A DNA stretch of 64,000 bases. Origin: Aeromonas lacus (lineage in GTDB: Bacteria > Pseudomonadota > Gammaproteobacteria > Enterobacterales > Aeromonadaceae). Made by a program: the position numbers and the translations under genes. This document shows, piece after piece, positions 27,764 to 39,606 of this stretch; the stretch's first letter is position 1; each line of letters begins with the position of its first letter. The notes beneath the pieces are model-generated. The model had not been told where the DNA came from. It saw nothing but the letters and a program-made list of their open reading frames with translations, and searched no databases. The stretch lies in NCBI RefSeq assembly GCF_000764665.1, contig NZ_JRGM01000138.1, positions 1 to 64,000 on the forward strand, in the 5' to 3' direction.

Positions 27764-28648
27764 TTACTGCTTGGTGCCGTGAGGAGACTTGAGATAGCGG
27801 AAGAACTCGCTGTCCGGCTTGATCACCATCAGCTCGTTGCCACCGGTGAAGCTCTTGCGATAGGCCTCCATACTGCGCACGAAGCTGAAAAACTCGGGGT
27901 CTTTCTTGTAGCTTTCGGCGTAGATCTTGGCCGCTTCTGCATCACCTTCACCGCGCAACTGACGCGCGTTACTCTCGGCATCCGCCAGCATGACGGTTAC
28001 CTTGCGGTCGATATCGGCACGCAGGATTTCGGCCTTCTCGCGACCCTGTGAACGATGCTCACGGGCTACCGCAGTACGCTCAGCACGCATCCGCTGATAG
28101 ATGGAGTTGGAGACCTCCACCGGCAGGTTGATCTGCTTGATCCGCACATCCACCACCTTGATGCCGAGCTCGGAGGAGCGCGCCATCTTCTTCAGGGCAT
28201 CTTCCATCACGGTACTGCGCTCACCGGAGACGATGTCCTTGATGGTGCGGTTACCGATCTCGGAGCGCAGACCGTTGTTGATCTTGCGCTTGAGCAGATC
28301 TTCTGCCTGCAGCTTGTTGCCACCACCGGTTGCCAGGTAGTACTTGGAGAAGTCCTCGATCTTCCACTTCACATAGGAGTCGATGATCAGGTCTTTCTTC
28401 TCGGAGGTGACGAAACGGTCGGCCTGGCTGTCGATGGTCTGGATACGGGCATCCATCTTGCGAACCTGATCGATGAGCGGCACCTTGAAGTGCAGACCCG
28501 GCTCATAGAGACGGGGCTCACCGGAATCAACCCGCTTCACCTTGCCAAACTGCACCACGATCCCCTTCTGACCTTCATCAACGATAAAGACAGAGGAGAA
28601 GCAGACCATGGCAGCCACAGCGATTGCACCAATAGCTAGCTTTTTCAT
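27764..28648 (-). CDS. hflC: FtsH protease modulator HflC
   Basis: A 294-residue SPFH/prohibitin protein forming with HflK a large periplasmic cage around FtsH. N-terminal membrane segment (about 5-24), SPFH domain beginning EGQKGIVVQFGK, coiled coil with AVAREHRSQGREKAEILRA, and the C-terminal FFSFVRSMEAYRKSF block. It starts three bases after the hflK stop. Confidence 0.96.
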   Translation of the reverse strand: MKKLAIGAIAVAAMVCFSSVFIVDEGQKGIVVQFGKVKRVDSGEPRLYEPGLHFKVPLIDQVRKMDARIQTIDSQADRFVTSEKKDLIIDSYVKWKIEDFSKYYLATGGGNKLQAEDLLKRKINNGLRSEIGNRTIKDIVSGERSTVMEDALKKMARSSELGIKVVDVRIKQINLPVEVSNSIYQRMRAERTAVAREHRSQGREKAEILRADIDRKVTVMLADAESNARQLRGEGDAEAAKIYAESYKKDPEFFSFVRSMEAYRKSFTGGNELMVIKPDSEFFRYLKSPHGTKQ

Positions 28649-28651
28649 CTA

Positions 28652-29800
28652 TCAGTTTCTCCCTGAGCTGAAGCGGTCACCGCTACGCAGCGGCATCGGA
28701 GTGGAGTTGGCACCCTCGTTGGAAACAGGCGCAGGCTCTGCTACCGGCACAGTCGCAGGACGAGTCTGCTGAGCAGCTGCCGGCTTGCCAGTCAGCTTGT
28801 CGAGCGGCAGATAGATCATGCTGTTGTTGCCAGCCGGCATATCAACAATGACCTTGTTGGCCTGCTGATAGAGCTCTTCCATGGTTTCCAGGTAGATACG
28901 GTTGCGAGTCAGCTCGGGCGCAGCCTGATACTGGGGCAGCAACTCGTTGAAACGGGCCACTTCACCCTGTGCTTTCAGCACGATCTGGGACTTGTACGCT
29001 TCGGCTTCCTGCTCCAGACGCTTCACCTGACCACGGGCCTTGGGCTCCACTTCACGGGCATAGGCTTCCGCTTCACGGATGAAACGCTGCTCATCTTCCT
29101 GAGCGGAGATGGCATCATCGAACGCATCCTTCACCTCTTCCGGCGGACGCGCCGGCAGGAAGTTGACGTCGACAATCTGCAGACCCATCTGGTAAGGCTC
29201 GATGATGCCATCAATCACCTGCCAGGTCTCCTGACGCACTTTTTCACGACCAGTGGTCAGCACGTCATCCATCTTGGTGTGGCCAACCACGTAACGCAGG
29301 GCGCTATCGGTGGCCTGACTCAGACTCTCGTCGGCATTGGTCACGCTGAACAGGTACTGCTCCGGATTGACGACACGATACTGCACGTCCATCTCGACCC
29401 GTACCACGTTCTCGTCCTGGGTCAGCATGAAGCCGGACGCAGGCAGGGAACGCACGGACTCAACGTCCACCGGGATCACCTGATCGATGAAAGTCGGCTT
29501 CCAGCGCAGGCCTGGCTCGACGATATGGGAAAACTTGCCAAAGCGCAGCACCGCGCCACGCTCGGCTTCACGAATGGTATAGAAGCCGCTCACGACCCAT
29601 ACCACCACGGCGACAACCAGCGCGATGGAGATACCAAAGCGGCCCACATCGCCGCCAGATTTGCCACTGCCAAACAGGCCGCCAAAGCGACGACTCATCT
29701 TGCGCAGCATCTCGTCCAGATCAGGGGGTCCCTGATTCTTGCCGTTATTCCCCCAAGGGTCACGGTCTTTGCCGTTGTTACCAGGCTCATTCCAAGCCAT
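28652..29800 (-). CDS. hflK: FtsH protease modulator HflK
   Basis: A 382-residue partner of HflC. N-terminal cytoplasmic part begins MAWNEPGNNGKDRDPWG and includes GPPDLDEMLRKMSRRFGGLFG; a single membrane segment (about 58-78) precedes the SPFH domain (REAERGAVLRFGKF...), a long coiled coil, and a disordered Pro/Ala/Ser tail. The ATG at 29800 matches the E. coli start. Upstream is hflX. Confidence 0.96.
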   Translation of the reverse strand: MAWNEPGNNGKDRDPWGNNGKNQGPPDLDEMLRKMSRRFGGLFGSGKSGGDVGRFGISIALVVAVVVWVVSGFYTIREAERGAVLRFGKFSHIVEPGLRWKPTFIDQVIPVDVESVRSLPASGFMLTQDENVVRVEMDVQYRVVNPEQYLFSVTNADESLSQATDSALRYVVGHTKMDDVLTTGREKVRQETWQVIDGIIEPYQMGLQIVDVNFLPARPPEEVKDAFDDAISAQEDEQRFIREAEAYAREVEPKARGQVKRLEQEAEAYKSQIVLKAQGEVARFNELLPQYQAAPELTRNRIYLETMEELYQQANKVIVDMPAGNNSMIYLPLDKLTGKPAAAQQTRPATVPVAEPAPVSNEGANSTPMPLRSGDRFSSGRN

Positions 29801-29892
29801 CAGCGTCTCCATTAATACATGCAGATGGATATCATCTCTATCGGGTCACTGCTCGTTGACGAAGCCGCTAGGCGGTTATCCTCATCAACGGA

Positions 29893-31179
29893 TCAATGCC
29901 TGATAAAGCGTTGTAAATTCTCACCTTCCTGTTTCACGAGGCGGTTCCAGTCAGCCAGTTGCAGGCGGACTTCCAACACAAAATCCCCCTCCTCGCTAAA
30001 ACCTTCCTGCTCGATCCCTTTCAACTGATAGAGCGCACTGCGCAATCTCGCAGCAGAAGGCGGCAGTTGCAGGGTGTGGTGCACCATGGAGCCGGCCAGC
30101 AATTCGGTCAGCGCCGCAAACAGATACTCACACCCCTCGCCGGTCTGAGCAGACAGCCAGACCCGCACCGGACGACCTTCATCATCCCGCTCCAGACCAG
30201 CCGGGCGATCGGCCAGCTTGTCGATCTTGTTGCAGATCATCAGCTGGGGACGGTCATCCGCCTCGATTTCAGCCAGCACCTGTTGCACGGAGTCGATATT
30301 CTCCTGCATCTGCTCATCGGCACAATCCACCACATGGAGCAACAGGTCCGCTTCGCGGGTCTCCTGCAGGGTCGCCTTGAAGGCCGCGACCAGATCATGG
30401 GGCAAGTGTCGAATAAATCCAACCGTGTCGGCCAAAATCACATCGCCCACATCCCGGATCACCAGTTTACGCAGCGTCGGATCAAGGGTTGCGAACAACT
30501 GGTCGGCAGCATACACGCTGGCAGCTGTAAGTTGGTTGAACAAAGTGGACTTTCCGGCGTTTGTGTAACCAACCAGAGAAACTGTCGGTACTTCATTGCG
30601 GTTGCGGGCACGTCGCCCCTGCTCCCGCTGTTTTGCCACCTTGTCGAGCCTGCGCAAAATCGCCTTGATGCGCTCGCGCAACAGGCGTCGGTCGGTTTCA
30701 AGCTGGGTTTCACCCGGGCCACGCAAGCCGATCCCGCCTTTTTGACGTTCAAGGTGGGTCCAGCCTCGCACCAGACGGGTAGAAAGATGGCGCAACTGGG
30801 CCAGTTCGACCTGCAGTTTACCTTCATGGGTACGGGCGCGCTGGGCGAAGATATCGAGGATCAGACCGGTGCGATCCACTACCCGGCACTGGAACAGACG
30901 CTCCAGGTTACGCTCCTGGGCAGGGGTCAGGGCATGGTTGAAGATGACGACGTCGGCATCCAGCATCTGGACTTGATACGCAATCTCTTCAGCCTTGCCA
31001 CTGCCGACAAAATACTTGGCGCTGGGCGCATTGCGGCTGGTAGTGATGACTCCCAGTGCATTGACGCCAGCCGAGCTCACCAGCATTTTGAGCTCTTCCA
31101 GATCCTCCCGCTCACCCTCATCACTGAAGTTGACGTGCACCAGAACGGCCTGTTCGCCAGCTTCATAACGGTCAAACAA
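29893..31179 (-). CDS. hflX: Ribosome-splitting GTPase HflX
   Basis: A 428-residue GTPase that dissociates stalled or hibernating 70S ribosomes, important in heat stress. The N-terminal HflX domain (QVELAQLRHLSTRLVRGWTHLERQKGGIGLRGPGETQLETDRR) is followed by the G domain (GYTNAGKSTLFN, DTVGFIRHLPH, NKID) and a short C-terminal domain. Start is TTG at 31179: it has AAGGAG seven bases upstream and yields the canonical MFDRYEAGEQAVLVH. In the hfq-hflX-hflK-hflC order. Confidence 0.95.
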   Translation of the reverse strand: MFDRYEAGEQAVLVHVNFSDEGEREDLEELKMLVSSAGVNALGVITTSRNAPSAKYFVGSGKAEEIAYQVQMLDADVVIFNHALTPAQERNLERLFQCRVVDRTGLILDIFAQRARTHEGKLQVELAQLRHLSTRLVRGWTHLERQKGGIGLRGPGETQLETDRRLLRERIKAILRRLDKVAKQREQGRRARNRNEVPTVSLVGYTNAGKSTLFNQLTAASVYAADQLFATLDPTLRKLVIRDVGDVILADTVGFIRHLPHDLVAAFKATLQETREADLLLHVVDCADEQMQENIDSVQQVLAEIEADDRPQLMICNKIDKLADRPAGLERDDEGRPVRVWLSAQTGEGCEYLFAALTELLAGSMVHHTLQLPPSAARLRSALYQLKGIEQEGFSEEGDFVLEVRLQLADWNRLVKQEGENLQRFIRH

Positions 31180-31242
31180 GCGCTTGCTCCTTAACAGGTT
31201 TCATGATGAATCTGAGTTGGCGAGTCGACTCGCCCCGGGATA

Positions 31243-31533
<291 letters not shown>

Positions 31534-31579
31534 TTAAACACCGGATATTCAATATAACAACCTGATTATACAGGGAGTG

Positions 31580-32509
31580 TCAAGCCGCACCAGAGCGAGC
31601 AAGCACGCGGGCGAGGTTGTCAGACTCACCGGATTCCAGCCAGGTCACATCGGCCCAACCGCGCAACCAGGTCATCTGCCGTTTTGCCAACTGGCGAGTG
31701 GCAACAATGCCACGATAACGCATCTCATCATACTCTATCTCGCCGTTCAGGTAGTCCCACATTTGGCGATAACCTACACAGCGAATGGAGGGGAGATCCG
31801 GGGTCAGATCGCCACGAGCCATCAAAGCCCGCACCTCCTGCTCGAAATCCCCCTGCAGCATCTTGTCGAAACGCTGTTCGATCCGCTGATGCAGCACGGC
31901 GCGATCGCTCGGGGCGATGGCAAACTGCTGCACCCGATAGGGCAGCCCTTCCCCCTGCACCTGGGTCAGCTCGGTGAGGGTCTTGCCGCTGATGCGGTAA
32001 ACCTCGAGCGCCCGGCTTAGCCGCTGCGGGTCATTGGGATGAATACGCGCCCCGGCTACCGGATCGATACGCACCAGCTCATCGTGCAGCGCCTGCCAGC
32101 CAAGACGGGCAGCCTCCTCTTCTATTCCAGCCCGAATAACAGGGTCGGCAGAAGGGAGTGGAGAGAGTCCTTCCAGCAGCGCCTTGAAATAGAGCATGGT
32201 ACCGCCCACCAGCAGCGGAATGCGGCCGCGGTCGGCGATCTCTTTCATCTCCCGCAGGGCATCCTTGCAAAAATCGGCTGCCGAATAGCTCATGGCGGGA
32301 TCGAGGATATCGATCAGCCGGTGCGGGGCCCGTGCCAGTTCATCGGCGGTCGGCTTGGCCGTACCGATATCCATACCGCGATAGATCAGCGCCGAATCGA
32401 CGCTGATGATGTCGCAAGGTAATGCCTGGCACAGTTCAATGGCGAGATCCGTCTTGCCGGAGGCCGTCGGCCCCATCAAAAAAATTGCGGTCGGCAAGTC
32501 ACTCGCCAT
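31580..32509 (-). CDS. miaA: tRNA dimethylallyltransferase
   Basis: A 309-residue enzyme adding dimethylallyl to N6 of A37 in UNN-reading tRNAs. P-loop [29 protein letters not shown], and the C-terminal [12 protein letters not shown] are present. The ATG at 32509 lies inside the end of mutL (11-base overlap), the same coupled arrangement as in E. coli. Confidence 0.97.
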   Translation of the reverse strand: MASDLPTAIFLMGPTASGKTDLAIELCQALPCDIISVDSALIYRGMDIGTAKPTADELARAPHRLIDILDPAMSYSAADFCKDALREMKEIADRGRIPLLVGGTMLYFKALLEGLSPLPSADPVIRAGIEEEAARLGWQALHDELVRIDPVAGARIHPNDPQRLSRALEVYRISGKTLTELTQVQGEGLPYRVQQFAIAPSDRAVLHQRIEQRFDKMLQGDFEQEVRALMARGDLTPDLPSIRCVGYRQMWDYLNGEIEYDEMRYRGIVATRQLAKRQMTWLRGWADVTWLESGESDNLARVLARSGAA

Positions 32510-34370
32510 GTTCAAACTCCTCAAGCACAGCCGCCAGCGAGAGCGGGCGGACCATGCGAATATCTGCCAGTTGGTCACTGAAATCGGCCACAAGTTCCGT
32601 CAGCAGACGACTGGCAGTTGAAAAATCGTATATTTTTTCGCGGCTTATCCCCTGCTCCACCAGCCATTGGCATAATACTTCAGCCAGCTGGCCAGCATCA
32701 CTGTCAGATCCGCCCTCGATAATTTGCAGCAATTCGGGTAACAGGCGCACCAAATCGGTCTGACGCAGCAGAGCAGGTACCCGCGTCAGGATCATGGTGT
32801 CACGCCCCCCGCTTTTCAACTCCAGTCCCATCCGTTTCAGCAGCCTCTCCTGCTCTTCTACCAGCGAACTCAAGTTCTTCGGCAGCTTGAAGGAGACAGG
32901 CAACAGCAGCGGCTGAGCCGCCAGCCCCTGGCCCCAGGTCTCCAGCAGCCAGTGGCGCAGCAGCAGACGCTCGGCCCGTACCAGCGAGAGCAGCGCCAGC
33001 TGACCATCCCGCTCGAACAGCAGATAGGCCTGTTCCACCAGAGTGAGTGCCCGGCACCCTCCCTGTTTGGGGGCAGCCTGGATGGCAACCCCCGGCTCGG
33101 AGGCTGAAGCGGTTGTGGCAACGGGCAGTGTGGTAAGCAATGCCCCCATGCCACGCATCGCCTCCCGGCTCGGCGGCTCGGGTGGTTGATAATTACTGGC
33201 CCGGCCTGCACTACCGCCGCCCCCTTCCCGCACCTGCGCAGGCGCCCGGTAGCTGTGCTCGGCACCGTACCACTCCGGGCGTGGCGCCTGACCGGGATAT
33301 TCAATCTGAGGGCTGACCGGCAGCTCGACCTGGGTTTCAGCCAGCGGCGCTTCCTGATGAGCGGCACCGACCCCTTCACGGCGCAGCGCAGTAAACAGCG
33401 CCTGAAAGATAAAGTCGTGGATCAGCCGTGCCTGATGGAAGCGCACCTCATGCTTGGCCGGGTGGACGTTGACATCCACCTGACGGGGATCCAGCTCGAT
33501 ATAGAGCACATAGGCGGCGAAGCGATCGGGAGGCAGCAGCTCGTCATAGGCTTGACGGATGGCGTGATTGATGAGCTTGTCGCGCATCATCCGGCCGTTG
33601 ACATAGGTGTATTGCAGATCGTTTTGCGGTCTTGCCCCCTCCGGGGTCGCCAGCCAGCCCCACAGCCGCACGTCGCTGTGTTCGCTCTCCACCGCCAGCG
33701 CATGGTGCATGAAGGGGGTGCCGCAAACGGCGGCGAGGCGACGCTCCTGCTCCGGCACCGTGTTGGCGGCCTTGTACTGGCGCACTACCTTGCCGTTGTG
33801 GCGCAGGATCAGGGTGGCATCGAAGCGGGAGAGCGCGATGCGGCGCACCAGCTCGTCAATATGGGCAAACTCGGTCTTTTCGCTGCGCATGAACTTGCGC
33901 CGCGCCGGGGTATTGAAGAAGAGATCCACCACCTCCACCGTGGTGCCCACCGGATGGGCCGCCGGCTTGATGGTGACGCTCATCTCGCGCCCTTCCGCCT
34001 GGGCTTGCCAGGCTTCGGACTGCTCTGCGGTACGGGAGGTGAAGGTGAGACGGGAGACCGAACTGATGGAAGCGAGCGCCTCGCCACGAAAACCGAGGCT
34101 GTTGATCCCTTCCAGATCGTCCAGCGTGGCAACCTTGGAGGTCGCGTGACGCGACAGCGCCAGCACCAGCTCCTCTTTGGCGACACCACTGCCGTTGTCA
34201 CGGATGCGGATCAGCTTGGCGCCCCCCTTGTCGATGTCGATCTCGACCCGGTCGGCCCCCGCATCCAGGCTGTTCTCCACCAGCTCTTTCACCACAGAAG
34301 AGGGCCGCTCCACCACCTCTCCGGCAGCAATCTGGTTGGCCAGAATGGGTGGCAAAATACGGATCGGCAT
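32499..34370 (-). CDS. mutL: DNA mismatch repair protein MutL
   Basis: A 623-residue GHKL ATPase linking MutS recognition to MutH nicking. N-terminal ATPase motifs: [58 protein letters not shown] closes the conserved part; the middle is a Pro/Gln-rich linker and the C-terminal dimerisation domain starts near residue 430. The second of two adjacent ATGs (34370) has GGAG at better spacing. A degenerate copy of its first codons lies directly upstream (34413-34529). Confidence 0.96.
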   Translation of the reverse strand: MPIRILPPILANQIAAGEVVERPSSVVKELVENSLDAGADRVEIDIDKGGAKLIRIRDNGSGVAKEELVLALSRHATSKVATLDDLEGINSLGFRGEALASISSVSRLTFTSRTAEQSEAWQAQAEGREMSVTIKPAAHPVGTTVEVVDLFFNTPARRKFMRSEKTEFAHIDELVRRIALSRFDATLILRHNGKVVRQYKAANTVPEQERRLAAVCGTPFMHHALAVESEHSDVRLWGWLATPEGARPQNDLQYTYVNGRMMRDKLINHAIRQAYDELLPPDRFAAYVLYIELDPRQVDVNVHPAKHEVRFHQARLIHDFIFQALFTALRREGVGAAHQEAPLAETQVELPVSPQIEYPGQAPRPEWYGAEHSYRAPAQVREGGGGSAGRASNYQPPEPPSREAMRGMGALLTTLPVATTASASEPGVAIQAAPKQGGCRALTLVEQAYLLFERDGQLALLSLVRAERLLLRHWLLETWGQGLAAQPLLLPVSFKLPKNLSSLVEEQERLLKRMGLELKSGGRDTMILTRVPALLRQTDLVRLLPELLQIIEGGSDSDAGQLAEVLCQWLVEQGISREKIYDFSTASRLLTELVADFSDQLADIRMVRPLSLAAVLEEFEHGE

Positions 34371-34412
34371 CATTTACTCCTGAATTTCTATCTTGCGGAT
34401 GGTCAGTCCCTT

Positions 34413-34529
34413 AACAATCCAGGAGGACCGCTCCACCACATCACCTCCGGCTGCAATCTGGTTGGCCAGAATCGGGGGTAATATACGGATCGGCATCACT
34501 TGCTCCTGAATTTCAATCTTGCAGATGGT
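34413..34529 (-). pseudogene. Degenerate tandem copy of the mutL leader and first ~27 codons
   Basis: Between amiB and mutL the minus strand repeats, 126 bases upstream, the region 34287-34403 that holds the mutL ribosome binding site and start. Shared stretches include GAAATTCAGGAG, GATGCCGATCCGTAT and ATTCTGGCCAACCAGATTGC. The copy would read [28 protein letters not shown], then ends at a TAA just before the real mutL start. It carries one 3-base insertion and scattered substitutions, many silent. It retains a ribosome binding site, so a roughly 40-residue peptide could be made; whether it is functional is unknown. Confidence 0.8.
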
Positions 34530-34569
34530 ATTCGCTAACAGCGGGAGCGGCATCGCCAGATCCCGCACA

Positions 34570-36294
34570 TTAGTTCTGGGGAATGTAGAGCACCTGCCCT
34601 ACCTGAATATCCCGCGACTTGAGCTTGTTGATCTCCACCAGTCGAGCCTGACTCACCCCATGCTTCTCGGCCAGGCGGGAGAGGCTCTCGCCCCGCTTGA
34701 CCACATAACGGATCATCTGCGACTTGTCGTCACTGCGAACGGGGGCTGCACTGCGGCTCTGCCCCTGCTGGGGGATATAGATTGTCTGACCAATCTGAAT
34801 ATCCCGGCTGCGCAGCTGGTTGATCTCGACCAGGGTGGACTGACTCACCCCATGCTTCTCGGCAAGGCGGGAGAGGCTCTCGCCCCGCTGGACCACATGG
34901 CGGATCATCCGCGATTTGTCATAGTCGCCCACACTGCTGACCGGCGCACCGGACTCCTGCGCGGCCGCCGAGTAAGGCTTGATCACCCCGGCGCCGGAGC
35001 CGGTCGCCGCACCGCCGTCGCGGGTAGTGGCGGGCATCTTGTTGGTCACCACCGGTTGTGACTGCGCCTGCCTGGGTTGGCTCACCGGCTGCTGGACCAC
35101 TGGCGCTGGGCGAGTGGTAGCAGCAGGTCGGCTCGCCTGCCCCTTGCCAGTCAGCATGGCCCCCTTGGTCGGGTGGGCTCGGTAGTAGTTGCGGATCCCC
35201 TCGAAGATAGCGCGAGCCAGCTGGTCCTGATAGCTGGCGGTGGCCAGCAGCTTCTCTTCCGCATGGTTGGAGATAAAGCCGGTCTCCACCAGCACCGAGG
35301 GAATATCCGGCGCTTTCAGCACGGCCAGACTGGCATGCTCCGGCGCCTTCTTGTGCAGTCGGGCGACCTTGCCCATGGAGCGCAGGATCTGACGGCTGAC
35401 GTCATACCCTTCGGCACGGGACTTGTCCATGGAGAGGTCGAGGAAGGTCTGCGCCAGATAGGGGTTGGGATCGGATTCCGCCAATACCTTGCCGACACCG
35501 CCCAGCAGCTCACCCTGCTTCTCCTGCTTCTCCAGCCAGCTGCCCATCTCGCGGTTGGCACGGTTGGTCGACAAGACCCAAACCGAAGCACCACGGGGCG
35601 TGGAGTTGTGGAAGCTATCCGCATGCACTGACACCAGCAGATCCGCCTTGGCCTTGCGGGCAATCTCGGAGCGCTTGTTGAGATCGACGAAGTAATCGCC
35701 GCGACGGGTCAACACGGCACGCATGCCCGGTTCGCGATCGATCAACGCCGCCAGCTTCTGGGAGACGGCCATGGTCACCCGCTTTTCATAGGTACGGCGC
35801 GGGCCGATAGAACCCGGGTCTTCCCCGCCGTGGCCCGGGTCGATGGCAATCACCACCCCGCGCCCCTTGCCACCTACCGGCGTTGATTGCACCGCAGCCG
35901 CCGATCGCTTCTCTTCATAAGGCAAGTCGATGACCAGACGGTGGCCATATGGCCCGGCTGGCGCCAGCGGAAAGACCACCGGTTTGATGGCGGAGCTGAG
36001 ATCCATCACCAGTCGCAGACCGCCCTTCTCCAGCGGTGTGCTCTGGCGGATCTTGCGCACCAGTTCGCTGTTGTTCTCGATCCGGGCCAGGTTGGCGGCG
36101 TTGCTCGCCCCTTTCAGATCGATCACCAGCCGATCCGGGCCGCTCAGGGTGAAATAGTTAAAGTTGGGGGCGCTGCTCATATCGAGCACCACCCGGGTGT
36201 TATCCGGTGATGGCCAGATTCGTACGCTCTTGAGCTGATTTGCCCAAGAGGGTAACGCCATCAAAGAGAGAGCAATAACAAGGATCAAGCGCAC
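34570..36294 (-). CDS. amiB: N-acetylmuramoyl-L-alanine amidase AmiB with two LysM repeats
   Basis: A 574-residue periplasmic amidase that splits septal peptidoglycan, activated by EnvC/FtsX. Signal peptide (1-18), AMIN domain (about 20-120), Amidase_3 catalytic domain (about 147-370) with zinc-site blocks [23 protein letters not shown] and [10 protein letters not shown], a Pro/Gln-rich linker, then two LysM repeats (about 466-510 and 530-574), both reading VV(Q/K)[16 protein letters not shown]. Start GTG at 36294 overlaps the tsaE end by ten bases. Confidence 0.95.
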   Translation of the reverse strand: MRLILVIALSLMALPSWANQLKSVRIWPSPDNTRVVLDMSSAPNFNYFTLSGPDRLVIDLKGASNAANLARIENNSELVRKIRQSTPLEKGGLRLVMDLSSAIKPVVFPLAPAGPYGHRLVIDLPYEEKRSAAAVQSTPVGGKGRGVVIAIDPGHGGEDPGSIGPRRTYEKRVTMAVSQKLAALIDREPGMRAVLTRRGDYFVDLNKRSEIARKAKADLLVSVHADSFHNSTPRGASVWVLSTNRANREMGSWLEKQEKQGELLGGVGKVLAESDPNPYLAQTFLDLSMDKSRAEGYDVSRQILRSMGKVARLHKKAPEHASLAVLKAPDIPSVLVETGFISNHAEEKLLATASYQDQLARAIFEGIRNYYRAHPTKGAMLTGKGQASRPAATTRPAPVVQQPVSQPRQAQSQPVVTNKMPATTRDGGAATGSGAGVIKPYSAAAQESGAPVSSVGDYDKSRMIRHVVQRGESLSRLAEKHGVSQSTLVEINQLRSRDIQIGQTIYIPQQGQSRSAAPVRSDDKSQMIRYVVKRGESLSRLAEKHGVSQARLVEINKLKSRDIQVGQVLYIPQN

Positions 36295-36758
36295 GTAGAT
36301 GACAACCGTTCCAGAATGGCTTCGCCAATAGCAGTGCGGGCCTCTATCAGAACCTCGCGCTGCTCGCCTACATAAGTGAGGGTGATTTCAAGGTCGGGAG
36401 CCGGTAACCAGCCCTCGCCCTTCTCGGACCACTCCACCAGACAGAGAGTATTGGCGGCAAAGTAGTCCCGAATGCCCATGAATTCCAGCTCTTCCGGATC
36501 AGCCAGGCGATAGAGATCGAAATGGTAGACCTGCCAGCCATCGAGCTCGTAGGGCTCGACCAGGGTGTAAGTCGGGCTTTTTACCTTGCCCTGATGGCCA
36601 AGGCCCTGCACCCAGCCACGGGTCAGGGTGGTTTTACCGGCGCCAAGCGTGCCATGCAAAAACACTGTGGTCGCCTGCTGGCAAGCCTGTGCCAGACGGC
36701 CACCCAGTGCCACGGTTGCTGCCTCGTCCGGCAGTGTCATCATCAACTGTTTTGCCAT
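36285..36758 (-). CDS. tsaE: tRNA t6A biosynthesis ATPase TsaE
   Basis: A 157-residue essential P-loop protein that works with TsaB/TsaD to make threonylcarbamoyladenosine at tRNA position 37. Walker [26 protein letters not shown] and [17 protein letters not shown] are family hallmarks; [13 protein letters not shown] follows. Similar in length to E. coli TsaE (153). Between nnr and amiB, as in E. coli. Confidence 0.96.
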   Translation of the reverse strand: MAKQLMMTLPDEAATVALGGRLAQACQQATTVFLHGTLGAGKTTLTRGWVQGLGHQGKVKSPTYTLVEPYELDGWQVYHFDLYRLADPEELEFMGIRDYFAANTLCLVEWSEKGEGWLPAPDLEITLTYVGEQREVLIEARTAIGEAILERLSSTCA

Positions 36759-36768
36759 GTTCTTCTTT

Positions 36769-38280
36769 TTAACTTGTTATGGTGTCGGGATTAACCAGTC
36801 TGCGGATCAGCGGCAGTAGATCTGACGCCAGCATGCCCCGCTCGCCGTCGGCGACGGCCTGATCTGCGGCCTCGCCGTGGATCACGGCGCCCAGCCAGCT
36901 TGCCATGGTGGCAGACCAGCCCTGGGCCAAAAGGGCGGCGATTATACCAGATAACAGATCGCCCATGCCGCCACTTGCCATGCCGGGATTGCCTTCACAA
37001 CAGAGAGCGACCCGCTCGCCGTCATAAATAAGTGTTCCCGCCCCTTTTAATAGCACCACACCGCCATAGCGCCGCTGCAGCGCCTGCACGGCGGCAAACC
37101 GGTCGATTTCAATGTCGGCAATGGTGCATCCCAGCAGTCGCGCCGCTTCGCCGGGATGGGGCGTGAGCACCCAATTATCCTGATGGCGGGGAGATTGTGC
37201 CAGCCAATTCAATCCATCGGCATCCAAAACCAATGGCAGCCGATCGGTGAGATAACGGGCGATTTGCCCCCTTCCCCACTCATCCTGACCGAGGCCGGGG
37301 CCAATGACCCGCACCGACGCCCACCCCTCGTCCTCTGCGACTGTGAGGCTCATCAGCTCGGGTTGATAGAGGCTGACCGGCGGATGCTCCGGATGCTGAC
37401 ACACCCGCACCAGCCCGGCCCCCGCTCGCAGGCAGGCGCGGGCAGCCAGCACGATGGCCCCCTGCATGCCGCGATTGCCCCCTACCAGCAGCACCTTGCC
37501 ATAAGAGCCCTTATGGGAAGCGCGCTGGCGCGGGGTCAGCTGTTCGCTTAGCAGCGGATAATCGATGCGCCATGCGGCGGGCGAGATCGCGCCATCCGGC
37601 GTGACGCCAAGGGGATCACAGTCGAGCAGGCCGACGCAATCCACTCCGTCGCCGGTGAGCATCCCCTGCTTGATACCGATAAAGGTGAGGGTGCGAGTGG
37701 CCTGCACCACGGCCCCCATGGCGCGGCCGGTATCGCCGTTGAGGCCGGAGGGGAGATCCACCGCCAGCACAGGCGCAGCCAAGCCATTGATTGTTGCGAC
37801 GATCTTTGTCAGTAGTGGCGAGAGGGGCGTGTTGACGCCGGTGCCAAGCAGGGCATCGACCACCAGATCCGGGGCGGAGTGTTGGTCCTTATCAAACCGC
37901 TCGGCCAGCCAGACCCGGCCACCGGCCGCCAGCCACTCATCGGCGGCCCGTCTGGCATCCCCCTTCAGCTGGTCGGGTGCTCTGGCGGCAATCACCACCA
38001 CCTCGATGCCAATCTGGCGGGCAAGACGGGCCAACACATAGCCATCACCGCCGTTATTGCCGGGGCCGACGAAGATCCACCAGCCGCGGCTCTCGGGCCA
38101 ATGCAGGGTGGCATAAGTACGCAGCGCGGCACCGGCTCGCTCCATCAGGGCATAGAGCGGTTGCCCATCACGCGCGGCCCAGTTGCGCTCCAGTGCGCGG
38201 ATCTGTTCAGTCTGCCACAGCCCCTGTGGTAAACTGCCCCCCTCTTTTGTGCCCAACGCGCCCCTGATGATCTCTACCAT
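36769..38280 (-). CDS. nnr: Bifunctional NAD(P)H-hydrate epimerase / ADP-dependent dehydratase
   Basis: A 503-residue two-domain enzyme repairing hydrated NAD(P)H. N-terminal YjeF epimerase domain (about 20-225; [23 protein letters not shown]) and C-terminal ADP-dependent dehydratase domain (about 240-495; [52 protein letters not shown]). Start ATG at 38280 has GGGAG five bases upstream. It diverges from queG, the E. coli arrangement, and heads the long minus-strand operon. Confidence 0.95.
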   Translation of the reverse strand: MVEIIRGALGTKEGGSLPQGLWQTEQIRALERNWAARDGQPLYALMERAGAALRTYATLHWPESRGWWIFVGPGNNGGDGYVLARLARQIGIEVVVIAARAPDQLKGDARRAADEWLAAGGRVWLAERFDKDQHSAPDLVVDALLGTGVNTPLSPLLTKIVATINGLAAPVLAVDLPSGLNGDTGRAMGAVVQATRTLTFIGIKQGMLTGDGVDCVGLLDCDPLGVTPDGAISPAAWRIDYPLLSEQLTPRQRASHKGSYGKVLLVGGNRGMQGAIVLAARACLRAGAGLVRVCQHPEHPPVSLYQPELMSLTVAEDEGWASVRVIGPGLGQDEWGRGQIARYLTDRLPLVLDADGLNWLAQSPRHQDNWVLTPHPGEAARLLGCTIADIEIDRFAAVQALQRRYGGVVLLKGAGTLIYDGERVALCCEGNPGMASGGMGDLLSGIIAALLAQGWSATMASWLGAVIHGEAADQAVADGERGMLASDLLPLIRRLVNPDTITS

Positions 38281-38340
38281 GACGGCTCCCGCCTCTTATC
38301 AACCGACCCATGCCAGCAAACACCGGCCAGGCCAAGTCGC

Positions 38341-39495
38341 ATGAGCGCACCTGACTTCCACCAGCTGGCCCACGATATCAAGCTCTGGGCACGGGAGCTA
38401 GGATTTGACCAGGCGGGCATCACCGACACCGATCTGCGTATCGAAGAGCCGAGATTGCAGGCCTGGCTGGATGCAGGCTATCACGGCAGCATGGATTACA
38501 TGGCGCGCCACGGCATGATGCGCGCGCGCGCCCACGAGCTGCTGCCGGGCACGGTGCGGGTGTTGTCGGTGCGGATGAACTACCTGCCATTCGAGGCAGG
38601 CTTCGCCGCCACCCTGCGCGACCCGACCCTCGGCTATATCAGCCGCTATGCCCTCGGCCGCGACTACCACAAGGTGTTGCGCAACCGGCTCAAACAGCTG
38701 GGTGATCGCATCGACGCGCGCTGCGCCGAGCTGTTTCAAGGCACCGCTGACACCCTGGGTGAGTGGCGCCCCTTCGTCGACTCCGCCCCCATCCTCGAGC
38801 GGCCGCTGGCGGCCAAGGCCGGGCTTGGCTGGGTTGGCAAACACTCACTGCTGCTCAACGAATCGGCCGGCTCCTTCTTCTTTCTCGGTGAGCTGTTGCT
38901 CAACCTGCCGCTGCCGCTCGACCAGCCAGTAGAGAAGGAGCAGTGCGGCAAGTGCGTCGCCTGCATCAACATCTGCCCGACCGGCGCCATTGTCGCCCCC
39001 TATGTGGTGGATGGCCGCCGCTGCATCTCCTATCTCACCATCGAGAACGACGGCCCCATCCCCGAAGAGTACAGGCCCTTGATGGGCAACCGCATCTACG
39101 GCTGCGACGACTGCCAGCTTATCTGCCCGTGGAATCGCTATGCCGATGCCAGCCCGGAGCCCGATTTCAGCCCGCGCCCCAGCCTGCACCGCCCGCCCCT
39201 GCTGGCGCTGTGGCACTGGAGCGAGAGCGATTTTCTCAAGCAGACCGAGGGGAGCCCGATCCGCCGCATCGGCTATCAACGCTGGCGCCGCAATCTGGCG
39301 GTCGCCCTTGGCAATGGCCCGGCAACCCCCGAGGTCATCGCCGCCCTGCAACAGGGGTTGGCCACGGCCGAGCCCATGGTGGCCGAACATATCGAATGGG
39401 CGCTGGCCACCCTTGCCCGGCGTCAGGATGAAGAGAACAAGAAGACCCGTTTGCTGATCCGCTGCATCGAAAAAGGTCTGTCGGATCACGCATAA
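38341..39495 (+). CDS. queG: Epoxyqueuosine reductase
   Basis: A 384-residue cobalamin-dependent iron-sulfur enzyme performing the last step of queuosine synthesis in tRNA. Two [4Fe-4S] cluster motifs are visible: [15 protein letters not shown] and [11 protein letters not shown] with an extra upstream Cys (DGRRCISY). Active-site [23 protein letters not shown] is present. The C-terminal HEAT-like part is typical of full-length forms (E. coli 379). Confidence 0.96.
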   Translation: MSAPDFHQLAHDIKLWARELGFDQAGITDTDLRIEEPRLQAWLDAGYHGSMDYMARHGMMRARAHELLPGTVRVLSVRMNYLPFEAGFAATLRDPTLGYISRYALGRDYHKVLRNRLKQLGDRIDARCAELFQGTADTLGEWRPFVDSAPILERPLAAKAGLGWVGKHSLLLNESAGSFFFLGELLLNLPLPLDQPVEKEQCGKCVACINICPTGAIVAPYVVDGRRCISYLTIENDGPIPEEYRPLMGNRIYGCDDCQLICPWNRYADASPEPDFSPRPSLHRPPLLALWHWSESDFLKQTEGSPIRRIGYQRWRRNLAVALGNGPATPEVIAALQQGLATAEPMVAEHIEWALATLARRQDEENKKTRLLIRCIEKGLSDHA

Positions 39496-39606
39496 GTGAT
39501 CTGCCCCTTGCCGGATTGCAGCACTTTTTTCATGCTCTGCCGACCCGCAGTGACCAGAACACCGTAGTCAGTACCAACTGGTCGGCACACAACAAGGACA
39601 ACACAA

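Noticed and set aside
34374-34568. A 64-codon frame between amiB and mutL treated as a new gene
   Set aside because: Its second half is simply the duplicated mutL start region; it is described as a degenerate duplication instead.
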